Below are positions 8,733 to 17,501 of a stretch of DNA of 64,000 nucleotides, piece by piece. A program made the position numbers and the translations under genes. Position 1 is the stretch's first letter. Each line of letters opens with the position of its first letter. This stretch comes from Qipengyuania sp. GTDB taxonomy: Bacteria > Pseudomonadota > Alphaproteobacteria > Sphingomonadales > Sphingomonadaceae. The notes under the pieces are model-generated. The model was not told the origin of the DNA and ran no database searches. It worked only from the letters and a program-made list of their open reading frames with translations. Location: positions 62,001 through 126,000 of the forward strand of contig JAIETR010000002.1 in the NCBI GenBank assembly GCA_019745075.1, given 5' to 3'.

Positions 8733-9486
8733 GGCTGCTTTCCCCGTTGGCGCCGACCACGAAGGCCGTCGTGCTGGAGCCGGGATCGAGCGCCGGGTTG
8801 ACGATCGAGACGGCGAGGGTGTCCCGGGGCGCGAGGTCGCGCTCCGCGAGAGTGATGGACTTGCGTCCGCGGTTGGTGATGCGGATGACCTTGCCGGCGA
8901 GGTTCGCGCCCCGATAATCGGCGACAAGCTGGATCTCGAGGTCGCCCACGCGGGCGGGCAGGGCGGTAGACTGCCGCACCTCGTAACCCTCGATTGTCCG
9001 GTCGTTGGCCATCGCCTGCACAAGCCGGACAGCGCTGGTGTCGAACGGGGTTTCGCTCTCCCAGTTCGCCGCCTGGCCCGTCGCGATCGCGGGATTGGTG
9101 ATGAACACCTGCGCCGCCTCGATTGGCTCTACGCGGCAAGCGACCTTGTAGACGTAGCCCTTCTTGGTCGTCGCAAAGAAGCTGATGCTCCTGGCCGCGT
9201 AAGTCTCGGGCACCGAGACGTAGATGTCGCCGCGCAGCGGTTCGTTCGTGACGGCAAAGTCGTTGTAAGGCGTGCCGGTCGAGATCTTCGAAACGCTCGC
9301 GAATTGGTCATTGATGAGCGCGAAGCGGGTGAGTTCGCGGGCCGAGACCGAACATTCGATACCCGCGCCATCGGCCGCCCGCTTGAACTGGTCGGCTGCT
9401 CGGGCCGGGCCGCCTGAGAGCGCGAGCAGAGCGGTCACGCTCAGCAGCGCCGTGCGCGCACGCCTTGCACGTTGGTAAGCCATCAC
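8725..9486 (-). CDS. traK: TraK, secretin-like outer-membrane core protein
   Basis: A 253-residue exported protein with a signal peptide ending ALSGGPARAAD. The mature part is beta-rich and VirB9/secretin-like, with NDRTIEGYEVRQ and ITNRGRKSITLAERDL in the C-terminal half. TraK forms the outer-membrane core with TraB and TraV. Start is GTG at 9486, overlapping the traE stop (GTGA), or the next codon ATG at 9483. Confidence 0.9.
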   Translation of the reverse strand: MMAYQRARRARTALLSVTALLALSGGPARAADQFKRAADGAGIECSVSARELTRFALINDQFASVSKISTGTPYNDFAVTNEPLRGDIYVSVPETYAARSISFFATTKKGYVYKVACRVEPIEAAQVFITNPAIATGQAANWESETPFDTSAVRLVQAMANDRTIEGYEVRQSTALPARVGDLEIQLVADYRGANLAGKVIRITNRGRKSITLAERDLAPRDTLAVSIVNPALDPGSSTTAFVVGANGESSHD

Positions 9487-10055
9487 TGGGGCTCCTTGGT
9501 TTTGTCCTGGGGTGGCAGCTGGGCGAATCCCGAGAGCGCGAGCCGCAACCCCCGGTAGGTCCAGCTGAAGCGGAAACGGCGCTCGTCACTGGCGATGACC
9601 TGCGCGCCGACGAAGGTCTTGAGCGTGCCTGAGACCTCGGACGTGAGGCCTTTCGGGTCGACGGTCATCGAGCGGATGACGAAAGCCTGGGTGACGTCCG
9701 AGCCGCGCTGCTCTTCGACGATGCGTACGAGCTCGGCTTTGAGGCGGCCGTGGCTGGCCGGATCGGCGAGCTTCAGGATCTCGTTCATCCAGTAGTCGAG
9801 CCCTTCGGGGCTGCGATTCAAGAGGACGAGCGCGGTGTCACGGGTGACGAGCTCGAGATAGTCGGCTTCGACGCCCGCGCTGCTCACCGTCAGCTGCTTG
9901 GGCAGCGTCGGTAGGAGCACCACCTCGCGGTCGCGGGTCGCGGCAAGGCTTGCCGTCACGGTGAGCGCGACAGCGAGGCCGGCGCTGGACAGCGCGAACA
10001 GGTTGCGCTGCCTCAGCAGCGACTGCTGGCGCTCGTGTGAAATGTCGGCGAACAT
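9483..10055 (-). CDS. traE: TraE, VirB5/VirB8-like transfer protein
   Basis: A 190-residue inner-membrane protein with one N-terminal span (LFALSSAGLAVALTVTASLA, about residues 19-38) and a periplasmic domain ending WTYRGLRLALSGFAQLPPQ. TraE of F is an inner-membrane protein needed for pilus assembly; the layout, size and order L-E-K match. It is preceded 12 bp upstream by traL. Confidence 0.9.
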   Translation of the reverse strand: MFADISHERQQSLLRQRNLFALSSAGLAVALTVTASLAATRDREVVLLPTLPKQLTVSSAGVEADYLELVTRDTALVLLNRSPEGLDYWMNEILKLADPASHGRLKAELVRIVEEQRGSDVTQAFVIRSMTVDPKGLTSEVSGTLKTFVGAQVIASDERRFRFSWTYRGLRLALSGFAQLPPQDKTKEPQ

Positions 10056-10067
10056 GGCTTTCTCCCC

Positions 10068-10355
10068 TCAACCGGCAAGCAGGCGGCAGTGGGAAGGCGG
10101 CGTCGCCCGGAGGCCCAGAAATCCGGCCGGCAGATACCAATATGCGGCATGGGTGAGCCAGGAGCTGGCGCGTCCTGCTTTTGCCTTTCGCAGCGCGAAC
10201 CAGGCGCCGAAAGCGACAACGATGCCGATGAAGATATGCTGGCTGAGGATTCCCCAGGTGAAGGGAACGATCATCCCGGCGAACTCGTCGATGGTCCAGA
10301 AGCCGATGAGCTCCGGATCGTCGAGCCGACGGGGAATGATGTACCGGTCCGCCAT
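10068..10355 (-). CDS. traL: TraL, pilus assembly membrane protein
   Basis: A 95-residue protein starting MADRYIIPRRLDDPELIGFW, a typical TraL N-terminus. Two hydrophobic segments follow, around residues 27-45 (MIVPFTWGILSQHIFIGIV) and around 70-90. TraL is a small inner-membrane protein required for pilus assembly. It lies between the pilin-like gene and traE, as in F. Confidence 0.9.
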   Translation of the reverse strand: MADRYIIPRRLDDPELIGFWTIDEFAGMIVPFTWGILSQHIFIGIVVAFGAWFALRKAKAGRASSWLTHAAYWYLPAGFLGLRATPPSHCRLLAG

Positions 10356-10384
10356 GACGACGCGCCTTCCCGTGCCCGATCGCC

Positions 10385-10714
10385 TCAGATGACCGCGGTC
10401 ACGACCGAGGTGACGATCGGGACACCCGTGCCCACGCCGATGCCGACGCCGACCGGAACCGCGACCTGGCTAAGCGAGAAGCGCCCCGAGGCGAGGCCGA
10501 TCAGGCCGCCCGCGAGGCTGAGGACGGTGATGATCTTGCCGCCCGAGCCTTCGAGGAAATCGGTGAACTTGGTCAGCGCCGGGGTGAAGGTCGTATCAGC
10601 GCCGGCGTAAGCGGCGCTGGCCGCGAGCGCGGCGATGGCGACGGGAATGGCAAGATTGACGGCCTTGCCGAAGCCGTTGGCGCTGTGGCGCCGAGGGAGG
10701 GTGAGAGACTGCAT
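10385..10714 (-). CDS. traA: TraA-like propilin
   Basis: A 109-residue small hydrophobic protein at the head of the operon, the position and size expected of the F-type pilin precursor (F TraA is 121 aa). It has a basic N-terminus (MQSLTLPRRHSANGFGKAV), a cleavable-looking hydrophobic segment ending AAYAGAD, then two hydrophobic helices, ITVLSLAGGLIGLASG and VAVPVGVGIGVGTGVPI. I chose the ATG at 10714 because a GGAG sits six bases upstream; an in-frame ATG at 10777 would add 21 residues. The pilin identity is inferred from position and hydropathy, since pilins have little sequence signature. Confidence 0.75.
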   Translation of the reverse strand: MQSLTLPRRHSANGFGKAVNLAIPVAIAALAASAAYAGADTTFTPALTKFTDFLEGSGGKIITVLSLAGGLIGLASGRFSLSQVAVPVGVGIGVGTGVPIVTSVVTAVI

Positions 10715-11060
10715 GTGAAGCTCCGCTTCGAGGGATGAAGGCAGCGTCCTTTCGTTCGCTGTGTGTTCCACATGCATCTAGGAAATGGGTGTAGGAAAGG
10801 CTTTCCAGCCATCGCGGCACCGGCGCGGACGCATACGGATCGATGGCAATGTCGCGCGCCGGAGAATCCAGCCTAGCGCAGCTACTTAACCGGGGTTCCT
10901 TGACGTAGGACTCCGCCAGGGCGGCTGGATTGCTGCGGCGAATCGGTCTCTCGGCGCGTGTCGCCTATAAACGAGATGTTCCTGATGTGTTCTTTTCGTT
11001 TTCCTACAAGGGGCTGTCGCGATATGCCTGCGAATCACCGCATCAACCGAGAGTCCCGCC
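10715..11060. promoter_or_regulatory. leader region of the tra operon and of the divergent HTH gene
   Basis: This 346-bp gap separates the minus-strand transfer operon from the plus-strand regulator gene. It has no convincing open reading frame. It holds a perfect inverted repeat, GGAAAGGCTTTCC at 10794-10806, 80 bp upstream of the pilin start, and a second short palindrome AACCGGGGTT at 10888-10897. Promoters for both directions should lie here, but I could not fix -35/-10 boxes with useful spacing. An origin of transfer is possible by analogy with F-type maps but no nick-site signature was seen. Confidence 0.4.
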
Positions 11061-11522
11061 ATGCATCGAACGACGCCCATGAACGGTCATGCGAACGACT
11101 GTATCGCGCGAACCCTCGCCTACGCTGTTGAAGAAGCCGACAAGCCCCGGCACCAGATTGCCCGCGAGGTCGGGATGCATCGAGAGACGTTGCTGCGGGT
11201 CCTTCGCGGCGAACGTCCGATCGGCCTGGATGAGGCAGCCCGCATTCTCGATGCCTGCGGCGCCTTCCCACGCGCGACCATCGTTCTCGCTCTGGCGGGC
11301 CAGGAAGACCTGGCTTGCGAGTGGATGCGTAGCGAGATGGGTGAGTTCCTCGAGGAATTCTTCAGCGCGTTGCCGGGGCAGCTTGAGCGCACGCTCGGCC
11401 GGCGGATCGAGGACGTCAGGCCGCGCTGGGCCAATGGCACGTCGCAGCTCGTGGCGCGCATGCTGGCCAAGCATATCGATGACCTGGCCAACCGCGACAT
11501 TTCAATGTCGCTTAGCCGTTGA
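11061..11522 (+). CDS. Xre-like helix-turn-helix protein, probable transfer regulator
   Basis: A 153-residue protein. Residues about 31-63 read as a helix-turn-helix (HQIAREVGMHRETLLRVLRG followed by ERPIGLDEAARILDACG), similar to Xre/Cro-type repressors. The C-terminal half is acidic and helical (EMGEFLEEFFSALPGQL) and may dimerise or bind a partner. It is divergent from the tra operon across 346 bp, so control of transfer is a reasonable inference. No close named family is recognised. Confidence 0.7.
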   Translation: MHRTTPMNGHANDCIARTLAYAVEEADKPRHQIAREVGMHRETLLRVLRGERPIGLDEAARILDACGAFPRATIVLALAGQEDLACEWMRSEMGEFLEEFFSALPGQLERTLGRRIEDVRPRWANGTSQLVARMLAKHIDDLANRDISMSLSR

Positions 11523-11573
11523 CGCGACCGACCTCGGAGGGGACCGAGTTCGTAAACGAAGTAGGAAAAACCG

Positions 11574-11819
11574 ATGGCCACCGTCCCCCAGAGCAATGCT
11601 TCTGTGCCTCCGTTCGTCCAAACGGAATCCTCACCGCCTCCGCCGGCGCGGCTCCTGCGATTGCCTGAGGTTATCGCGCGCGTTGGCCTGAAACGGTCAG
11701 CCATTTACCAGCGCATGAGCGAAGGCAGATTTCCGAGGTCGCGCTCACTCGGTCCGAAATGCGCCGTCTGGGTCGAGTCCGAGATCGATGATTGGATCAA
11801 CGGGATTGCGCTGAAATAG
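11574..11819 (+). CDS. AlpA-family DNA-binding protein
   Basis: An 81-residue protein. The second half is a MerR-like winged HTH of the AlpA type: LLRLPEVIARVGLKRSAIY, then RFPRSRSLGPKCAVWVESEIDDWI. AlpA proteins activate excision or other genes of mobile elements. It starts 51 bp after the Xre-like gene on the same strand, so the two may be cotranscribed. Their joint position at the edge of the transfer operon suggests roles in element maintenance or transfer. Confidence 0.82.
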   Translation: MATVPQSNASVPPFVQTESSPPPPARLLRLPEVIARVGLKRSAIYQRMSEGRFPRSRSLGPKCAVWVESEIDDWINGIALK

Positions 11820-11906
11820 CTTCGCTCCAAGCCGCCGCTTGCTGGGAATTCACTTCCGGCTAAGTTGCCATGATGGCGTCCACTGATCCTCTCCATCCTG
11901 AAGTGT

Positions 11907-12660
11907 TTGAAAGATAAGCAGCGCCGACTGCGGGATGGTTTTTCGACCCCGTTGACGCTTCGCGTGCACCGGTCCCTGTCGTGGCTGCGCCGCGCGCAAG
12001 GCGAGACCGATGATCTCGATGTCCGCTTCATCCTGCTTTGGATCGGTTTCAACGCCGCCTATGCGGGCGATATTGAGGCCTCGGCCGTCTCACCCGCGGA
12101 GGGCGAGCGTGGGCTGTTCCAGGCTTTCTTCTCGACGCTGGTCCGGTTCGATAGTCGGCACCGCGTCTACGACATGGTGTGGGAGCGGTTCAGTCAGGAA
12201 ATTCGGCTGCTGCTTGGCAATAGCTATGTCTATCACCCCTTCTGGCAGCATCAGAACGGTGTCCCCGGGTACGCCGATTGCGCGGAAAAGCTGAGCGCAA
12301 CAGGACTGCCATCAATCACGCACTGCGCGAGCACGATACGGTCATGATTCTCTCGATCCTCTTCGATCGCCTCTATGTTCTGCGCAACCAGTTGGTGCAT
12401 CGCGGCGCAACGTGGAACAGCGACGTGAATCGCGACCAGGTTCGGGACGGACCATCTCCGCAGGGATGTCCGCTTCCGATCCCCATCGATCTGATATGGA
12501 CGGAATTCGTCTATCTCTCCTCGGTTGCTGGCCACGCCGTACGGACATCTCCGCGCCAGATAAGTTTGAAAAGGTCCATTCAAAGACTGCGCGAGCTCGA
12601 ATCGACAGCACCAAACCGACCGGCTCATCGAGATCTGAACTTTCGTCTCAGGAACACCCA
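11907..12660 (+). pseudogene. HEPN-type (Apea-like) gene, broken by frameshifts
   Basis: The first part (from 11907) encodes KDKQRRLRDGFSTPLTLRV and ILLWIGFNAAYAGD, continuing to about codon 130. The reading then moves to a second frame near 12280-12300, which carries ILFDRLYVLRNQLVHRGATW, with the RNxxxH signature (RNQLVH) of HEPN-domain proteins. After RDQVRDG (about 12450) the frame appears to break again: GCPLPIPIDLIW looks like a damaged form of the usual C-terminal segment. At least one and probably two or three indels are present, so no full-length protein can be made. HEPN proteins are often RNases linked to defence or toxin function; activity here is doubtful. Confidence 0.6.
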
Positions 12661-14253
12661 AACGACCATTGCCGCTGCCACGCCCGCACTCAGAATTGCC
12701 AGCAAAGGTAGGTGATCAGCCAGGATGGCCGCAGAAATGAGCAGGGCGGCAGGGATGATCGGAGGTTCCGAGCGTCGGTCGCGCCGCCCAATTTCCCCAA
12801 GTGCTCGCAAATCCTTTGCATTGATGCTCACCGGGATCGTTCCGGTTCGCGCCACCTTTTCGAGCTGACCGACGATCTCCGGCGTGCTCAAAGCTGCGCG
12901 GCCCAGCGCCGCAGCCAGCTTGCGCCCTTCCTTTCGCAGCCGAACGAGGCTGGTTCGTTCCGCGATCAGCTCGCGGGCTATAGGCGCGAGCTCTGCTGCA
13001 ATGTCGAACGAAGGGTCGATGCGTCTGACAAACCCTTCCGCGGTCAGCAGCGTGCGGAGGACCAGCGCCAGATCCGGAGGCAGAGCCAGCTGGAACTCGC
13101 GCAGCAGCGCGAAAACCTGCTGGAAGGTCTGCGTAAGGTCGATCTGGTCGAGAACAACATTCTTGAAGCCGTCGATCAATTGACCAAGCGCGAGCTCGAG
13201 CCGCGGCCGCTCGACATCCGGATCACCCGCCCACAGCATGAGAATGTCGGCGACGCCTGCGACATCGTCCGCCGCAATCGCCAGAGCGAGCCTTACCAGT
13301 TCGTCGCGCCGCTGCGGCAGTAGCGTTCCAATGGCCCCGAAATCGATGAGCCCCAGCGATCCGTCGTCGAGCAGGATCACATTGCCCGGGTGCGGGTCGG
13401 CATGGAACTGACCGTTGAAAATGATCATCCGCAGCATCGCCTGGGCGTAGGACCGCGCAATGGCTTGGAGGTCCAGGCCCGCGGCCCTTGCCGCGTCGAG
13501 ATCGGTGGCGGCGATGCCCGTCAGCCGTTCCTGCACGTTGACCCGTCTGCCGGTGATCTCCCACTCGAACCAGGCGGTGCGAACCCCCAGCGGAGCAAGA
13601 AAGGCGCCGATCGAGTCGCTAGACCGACCTTCGGCCGAGAGATCCATTTCGCGGTCGAGGCTTTCGGCGAAATAGCGCAGGAGCTCGTCCGGCTTCAGCC
13701 TGGCAACTTCCGGAATGCGCCGCTCGGCAGCGCGCGCCAGCCTGCGCAGCAGGCGCAGGTCGGCGTCAACGACGCGGTCGATGCCGGGTCGCCGCACCTT
13801 GACGATGACCGAACGCCCGTCGAGCAGCGTCGCGGCGTGGACCTGGGCAATCGACGCCGCGGCCAGCGGCACCCGATCGAAGCTCGCGAAACAGCTTTCC
13901 AGCGGGCCGCCCAAGGCGTCAGACACCACCGGCTCGATATCTTCGAAGGGAAGCGCCGGAACCCGGTCCTGGAGTGTCGATAGGGCGCGGATCCATTCGG
14001 GTCCGAGCAGGTCGCTGCGCATTGCGAGTATCTGACCGAACTTGACGCCGACCGGCCCAACTTCTCGCAAGACCGCCACCACCGCTTCCGGCCGCGCCGA
14101 TTCCAGCCCTTCATCGCGGCCACCTTGCAGGCCGAGCCGGGCTGCCAGTCCGCGCAGGCCGTGGCGTCCCAGCAGGCCGACGAGCTGGGCGAACCGGTCG
14201 CGCTCGCGCAGCCGGCCCTCGTCAGGTGCGTGGCGGGCTTGGGGCGTGATCAC
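12625..14253 (-). CDS. ABC1/UbiB-family atypical kinase
   Basis: A 542-residue membrane-anchored protein of the UbiB/COQ8 family. It shows the KxGQ motif (VKFGQILAMRSDLLG, about residues 69-83), the Ala-rich nucleotide loop AAASIAQVHAA (about 126-136), the catalytic-loop segment FHADPHPGNV (about 281-290) and the metal-binding LGLIDFGAIG (about 297-306). Two C-terminal membrane segments follow (from about residue 500). These ATPases support ubiquinone biosynthesis. GTG start at 14253 overlaps the marR stop (GTGA), so it is coupled to a MarR repressor, an unusual setting for a ubiquinone gene. Its C-terminus overlaps the 3' end of the decayed HEPN gene. Confidence 0.88.
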   Translation of the reverse strand: MITPQARHAPDEGRLRERDRFAQLVGLLGRHGLRGLAARLGLQGGRDEGLESARPEAVVAVLREVGPVGVKFGQILAMRSDLLGPEWIRALSTLQDRVPALPFEDIEPVVSDALGGPLESCFASFDRVPLAAASIAQVHAATLLDGRSVIVKVRRPGIDRVVDADLRLLRRLARAAERRIPEVARLKPDELLRYFAESLDREMDLSAEGRSSDSIGAFLAPLGVRTAWFEWEITGRRVNVQERLTGIAATDLDAARAAGLDLQAIARSYAQAMLRMIIFNGQFHADPHPGNVILLDDGSLGLIDFGAIGTLLPQRRDELVRLALAIAADDVAGVADILMLWAGDPDVERPRLELALGQLIDGFKNVVLDQIDLTQTFQQVFALLREFQLALPPDLALVLRTLLTAEGFVRRIDPSFDIAAELAPIARELIAERTSLVRLRKEGRKLAAALGRAALSTPEIVGQLEKVARTGTIPVSINAKDLRALGEIGRRDRRSEPPIIPAALLISAAILADHLPLLAILSAGVAAAMVVWVFLRRKFRSR

Positions 14254-14699
14254 GGCGCAGGGTTCTCCACAAGCGCGACCGCCGCATCGACTTTGGCAAG
14301 CAATGCCGAGAAATCCGCCAACTCCGCGTCTCCAAGCACTCCCATCGTTTTCCCCAGAATGCCCTCGTAAAGAGGCTGCGCGTGGGACAGCAAGGCCTCT
14401 CCTTCGTCGGTCAGTTCGATAAGCTTGGCCCTGCGGTCGCCCGGAACCGGAACCCGGCGGATGCGCCCCGCCGCTTCCAGCGCATCGATTGCCTGGGTCA
14501 CGGTCCTCGGAGCTTGTCCGAAGAACGAAGCTATGTCGGTCGAGCGCCTCGGCCCCTCGGCGACAAACGCGAGCAGACGGATTTTAGCGAGCGAGGCCTC
14601 GTGGCGCGACAGGCTCCGGTCGATCAGCCGCTGGAGCCGCAAATAGACCCAGGCGAACTGCTTCGACACTTGGAAGACTTGAGAATAGTGAGGTTCCAT
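14250..14699 (-). CDS. MarR-family transcriptional repressor
   Basis: A 149-residue winged-helix protein. The recognition region is RRSTDIASFFGQAPRTVTQA with the following wing RRVPVPGDRRAKLIELTDEG, classical MarR features. The ATG at 14699 gives a normal MarR length; an in-frame extension to 14939 would run through the divergent promoter and is unlikely. It is transcribed away from the EmrA gene across about 85 bp, so it most likely represses the pump and itself in response to a toxic ligand. It is coupled to the downstream UbiB-like gene. Confidence 0.9.
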   Translation of the reverse strand: MEPHYSQVFQVSKQFAWVYLRLQRLIDRSLSRHEASLAKIRLLAFVAEGPRRSTDIASFFGQAPRTVTQAIDALEAAGRIRRVPVPGDRRAKLIELTDEGEALLSHAQPLYEGILGKTMGVLGDAELADFSALLAKVDAAVALVENPAP

Positions 14700-14783
14700 A
14701 TGATATGCGCTTGCAGCAATTTCGCGGTTAGGGCAAGGGCATTCCGAATCGCCATGCGATTCCTCCGGTAACGAAAGGCAGTG

Positions 14784-15929
14784 ATGGCCACGCAAGTCAT
14801 GGAGGCAGCGGAAAGTTCCGGGGCCGATAATTCTCGGAGCTCGCCGCTCCGATCGCGAAAGGTTCGGCTTGGGCTTTTGATCGCAGCGCTCGCTGCCCTG
14901 CTTCTGGGGCTCTGGTGGTACCTCGACTACGAGTCGCACGGAAGATACCAGCAGAGCACCAACGACGCATATATTCAGGCCGACTCGGTCGTCGTGGCGC
15001 CCAAGATCGGCGGCTACATCGACCGCGTGTTAATCGCCGAGAACCAGTCTGTCCGCGCCGGCCAGCCGCTCGCGCTTCTCGACCCGCGCGATTATCGCGC
15101 GCAGGCATCGCAGGTCCAGGCACAAATCGAGGCGTCGCGGGCGACCGCGGACACCGTCCGCGCGCAGGTCGGCGAGCAGCAGGCGGCCGTGGCACAGGCA
15201 GAGGCGCAACGGAATGCAGCGCAGGCGGAAGTCACGTTCGCCCGTCAGCAGCTCGATCGATACGAACCGCTGGCCGCCTCGGGTGCCGAACCGCGCGAGC
15301 GCGTGACGCAGCTACGCAACCAGCTGCAGCAGGCGCTCGCGAAGGCGGAATCCAGCCGCGCGGCGGTCCTCGCTGCCCAGCGCCGATTCGGGACCCTGGA
15401 CTCGCAGATCGAGCAGGCGTTGTCGCAGGCGCGGGCTAGCCAGGCCCAGCTGGAAGCAGCCAACGTCATTCTCGAAAGCACGACGCTGCGCGCCAGCATC
15501 GACGGTCGGGTCGGCGATCTGACCGTCCGCGTCGGCCAGTTCGTTCAGCCTGGAACTAGGCTGATGACCATCGTTCCGGTCAACCAGATCTATGTCGAAG
15601 CCAACTTCAAGGAAACCCAGGTCGGCCTCATGCGCGTCGGCCAGCCTGTTTCCATTGAAGTGGATGCGCTGCCTGGCGTCGAGCTGAGAGGCAAGGTGGC
15701 CAGCTTCGCCCCTGGAACGGGAGCGCAATTTTCGATCCTGCCGCCGCAGAACGCCACCGGGAACTTCACCAAGATCGTTCAGCGCATTCCGGTGAGGATT
15801 GCCATCGAGGCTTCCCCCGCGGTGCGGCGACTGCTGTCTCCGGGTATGTCGGTGGAGGTCAGCGTGGACACACGCTCCGCGCGTGGCGAGCTTGAGCGGA
15901 TACGCGAGTCGCAGGAAACGAAGCGGTAG
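14784..15929 (+). CDS. emrA: EmrA/HlyD-type membrane-fusion protein
   Basis: A 381-residue periplasmic adaptor. It has one N-terminal span (LLIAALAALLLGLWWYLDY), then TNDAYIQADSVVVAPKIGGY and VRAGQPLALLD, the biotinyl-lipoyl-like signature of EmrA/HlyD adaptors, a long coiled-coil hairpin (about residues 95-215) and a beta-barrel with FVQPGTRLMTIVP and NFKETQ. ATG at 14784 has GAAAGG five bases upstream; GTG at 14781 is also possible. It joins the EmrB permease to the outer-membrane factor encoded next. Confidence 0.93.
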   Translation: MATQVMEAAESSGADNSRSSPLRSRKVRLGLLIAALAALLLGLWWYLDYESHGRYQQSTNDAYIQADSVVVAPKIGGYIDRVLIAENQSVRAGQPLALLDPRDYRAQASQVQAQIEASRATADTVRAQVGEQQAAVAQAEAQRNAAQAEVTFARQQLDRYEPLAASGAEPRERVTQLRNQLQQALAKAESSRAAVLAAQRRFGTLDSQIEQALSQARASQAQLEAANVILESTTLRASIDGRVGDLTVRVGQFVQPGTRLMTIVPVNQIYVEANFKETQVGLMRVGQPVSIEVDALPGVELRGKVASFAPGTGAQFSILPPQNATGNFTKIVQRIPVRIAIEASPAVRRLLSPGMSVEVSVDTRSARGELERIRESQETKR

Positions 15930-15934
15930 CAGGC

Positions 15935-17494
15935 GTGGCGACCTCCGCTCTGCCAGTCGCTTCTCACGCCTTGGAGCCGCGTGCGGACCTTACCGCCTGG
16001 CTGGCGGTGATCGCCGGCGCGCTTGGGGCGTTGCTTGCGACGCTCGACGTGTCGATCGTGAACTCGGCACTGCCTACGATCCAGGGTGAGATCGGCGCGA
16101 CCGGTACCGAAGGCACCTGGATCGCCACTTCATTCCTCGTTGCCGAAATCATCATCATCCCGCTCAGCGCCTGGCTGGAGCGCTTGCTCGGGCTGCGGAC
16201 GCTGCTGTTTGTCGCCGTGACCACGTTTACCGGCTTCTCGATCCTGTGTGGACTTGCCGGCGATCTGACAACGATGATCATCGGCCGGACGGGTCAGGGC
16301 ATCACGGCCGGGGCCCTGATTCCGACCGCAATGACGATCGTCGCGACGCGCTTGCCTCGTCGCCAGCAACCCGTCGGAATGGCGCTGTTCGGGATAACCG
16401 TCATCCTCGGCCCAGTGCTCGGGCCGGTGCTAGGCGGTTGGCTGACTGAGAACCTGAGCTGGCATTACGCCTTTTTCATCAACGTGCCGGTGTGCATCGT
16501 GCTGCTGCTTTTGTTGTGGCTCGGCCTTCCTCACCAGCGTCCTGATTGGAGCTATCTGCGCGAAGGGGACTGGTTCGGCATTTCGGGGATGATCCTGGGC
16601 TTGGGCGGACTGACGGTGGTCCTGGAGGAAGGCCATCGCGAGTATTGGTTCGAATCGTCGCTGATCATCTGGCTGACCGTCATCACCGTAATCGGTTTCG
16701 CGTTTCTGCTGTTCGGGCAGATCTATGCGCGCCGCCCGGTGCTCAAGTTGCGGTTGATCCTGACGCGACAGTTCGGAAGCATCGTCGTCATGGCGCTTGT
16801 CATCGGCATGGCGCTCTACGGCACGATCTACGTGATCCCACAGTTTCTTGCACTGATTGCCCACTATAACGCCTTGCAGACCGGCTACGTGATTCTGTTG
16901 ATGGGTCTGCCGGCACTCCTCCTCATGCCGATCGTGCCGTTTCTGGTGACACGAGTCGATATCCGCCTGGCTGTCGGCGCCGGCCTGGCCCTGATGGCGT
17001 TGAGCTGCCGGGTCACCACCGACCTGACTGTCGAATCCGCTGGGGGGGATTTCACGGTGGGGCAGCTCCTGCGGGGTGTCGGCATGATTTTCACCATGAT
17101 GTTCCTCAACCAAGGCGCGATCGCCTCGGTGTCCAAGGAAGATGCGGGGGACGCGTCCGCGATCTTCAACGCCGCTCGCAACCTCGGCGGCTCCTTCGCG
17201 CTCGCAGCGCTTGCCACCGTCCAGGATGAGCGGCTGTGGCACCACAGCCGGAGGATGGAGGAATCCCTGTCCGCGAACAGCCCGGCGGTCCAGGATTATC
17301 TGACGAGGCTGGAAATGCACCTCGGCAGCGCCGAAGCGGCGTTCAGGACCCTTGCCGGAACGATCCAGCAGCAAGCCTTCGTCATGACCTATAATGACAT
17401 CTTCTTCGTGATGACTGTGATCATCACCCTGTCCATCCCACTCGTCCTGTTCTTGCGTCCGCTGCCCAAGGGCATGGCGCTCAGCATGCATTGA
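15935..17494 (+). CDS. emrB: EmrB-type DHA2-family MFS drug efflux permease
   Basis: A 519-residue permease with about 14 membrane segments. The DHA2 antiporter motif region is ATLDVSIVNSALPTIQG near the first span, followed by WIATSFLV and GPVLGPVLGGWLTENLSWHY (motif C, antiporter signature). The start is GTG at 15935, five bases after the emrA stop. It exports hydrophobic toxicants by proton antiport in complex with EmrA and the OprM-type protein; in a degrader such pumps often provide solvent or phenol tolerance, which is inference here. Confidence 0.94.
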   Translation: MATSALPVASHALEPRADLTAWLAVIAGALGALLATLDVSIVNSALPTIQGEIGATGTEGTWIATSFLVAEIIIIPLSAWLERLLGLRTLLFVAVTTFTGFSILCGLAGDLTTMIIGRTGQGITAGALIPTAMTIVATRLPRRQQPVGMALFGITVILGPVLGPVLGGWLTENLSWHYAFFINVPVCIVLLLLLWLGLPHQRPDWSYLREGDWFGISGMILGLGGLTVVLEEGHREYWFESSLIIWLTVITVIGFAFLLFGQIYARRPVLKLRLILTRQFGSIVVMALVIGMALYGTIYVIPQFLALIAHYNALQTGYVILLMGLPALLLMPIVPFLVTRVDIRLAVGAGLALMALSCRVTTDLTVESAGGDFTVGQLLRGVGMIFTMMFLNQGAIASVSKEDAGDASAIFNAARNLGGSFALAALATVQDERLWHHSRRMEESLSANSPAVQDYLTRLEMHLGSAEAAFRTLAGTIQQQAFVMTYNDIFFVMTVIITLSIPLVLFLRPLPKGMALSMH

Positions 17495-17501
17495 GGTTCT
17501 G

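Noticed and set aside
10800-10985. TTGACG (10900) and TATAAA (10976) as a promoter for the Xre-like gene
   Set aside because: The boxes are about 70 bp apart, far from usable spacing, and no partner box was found for either.
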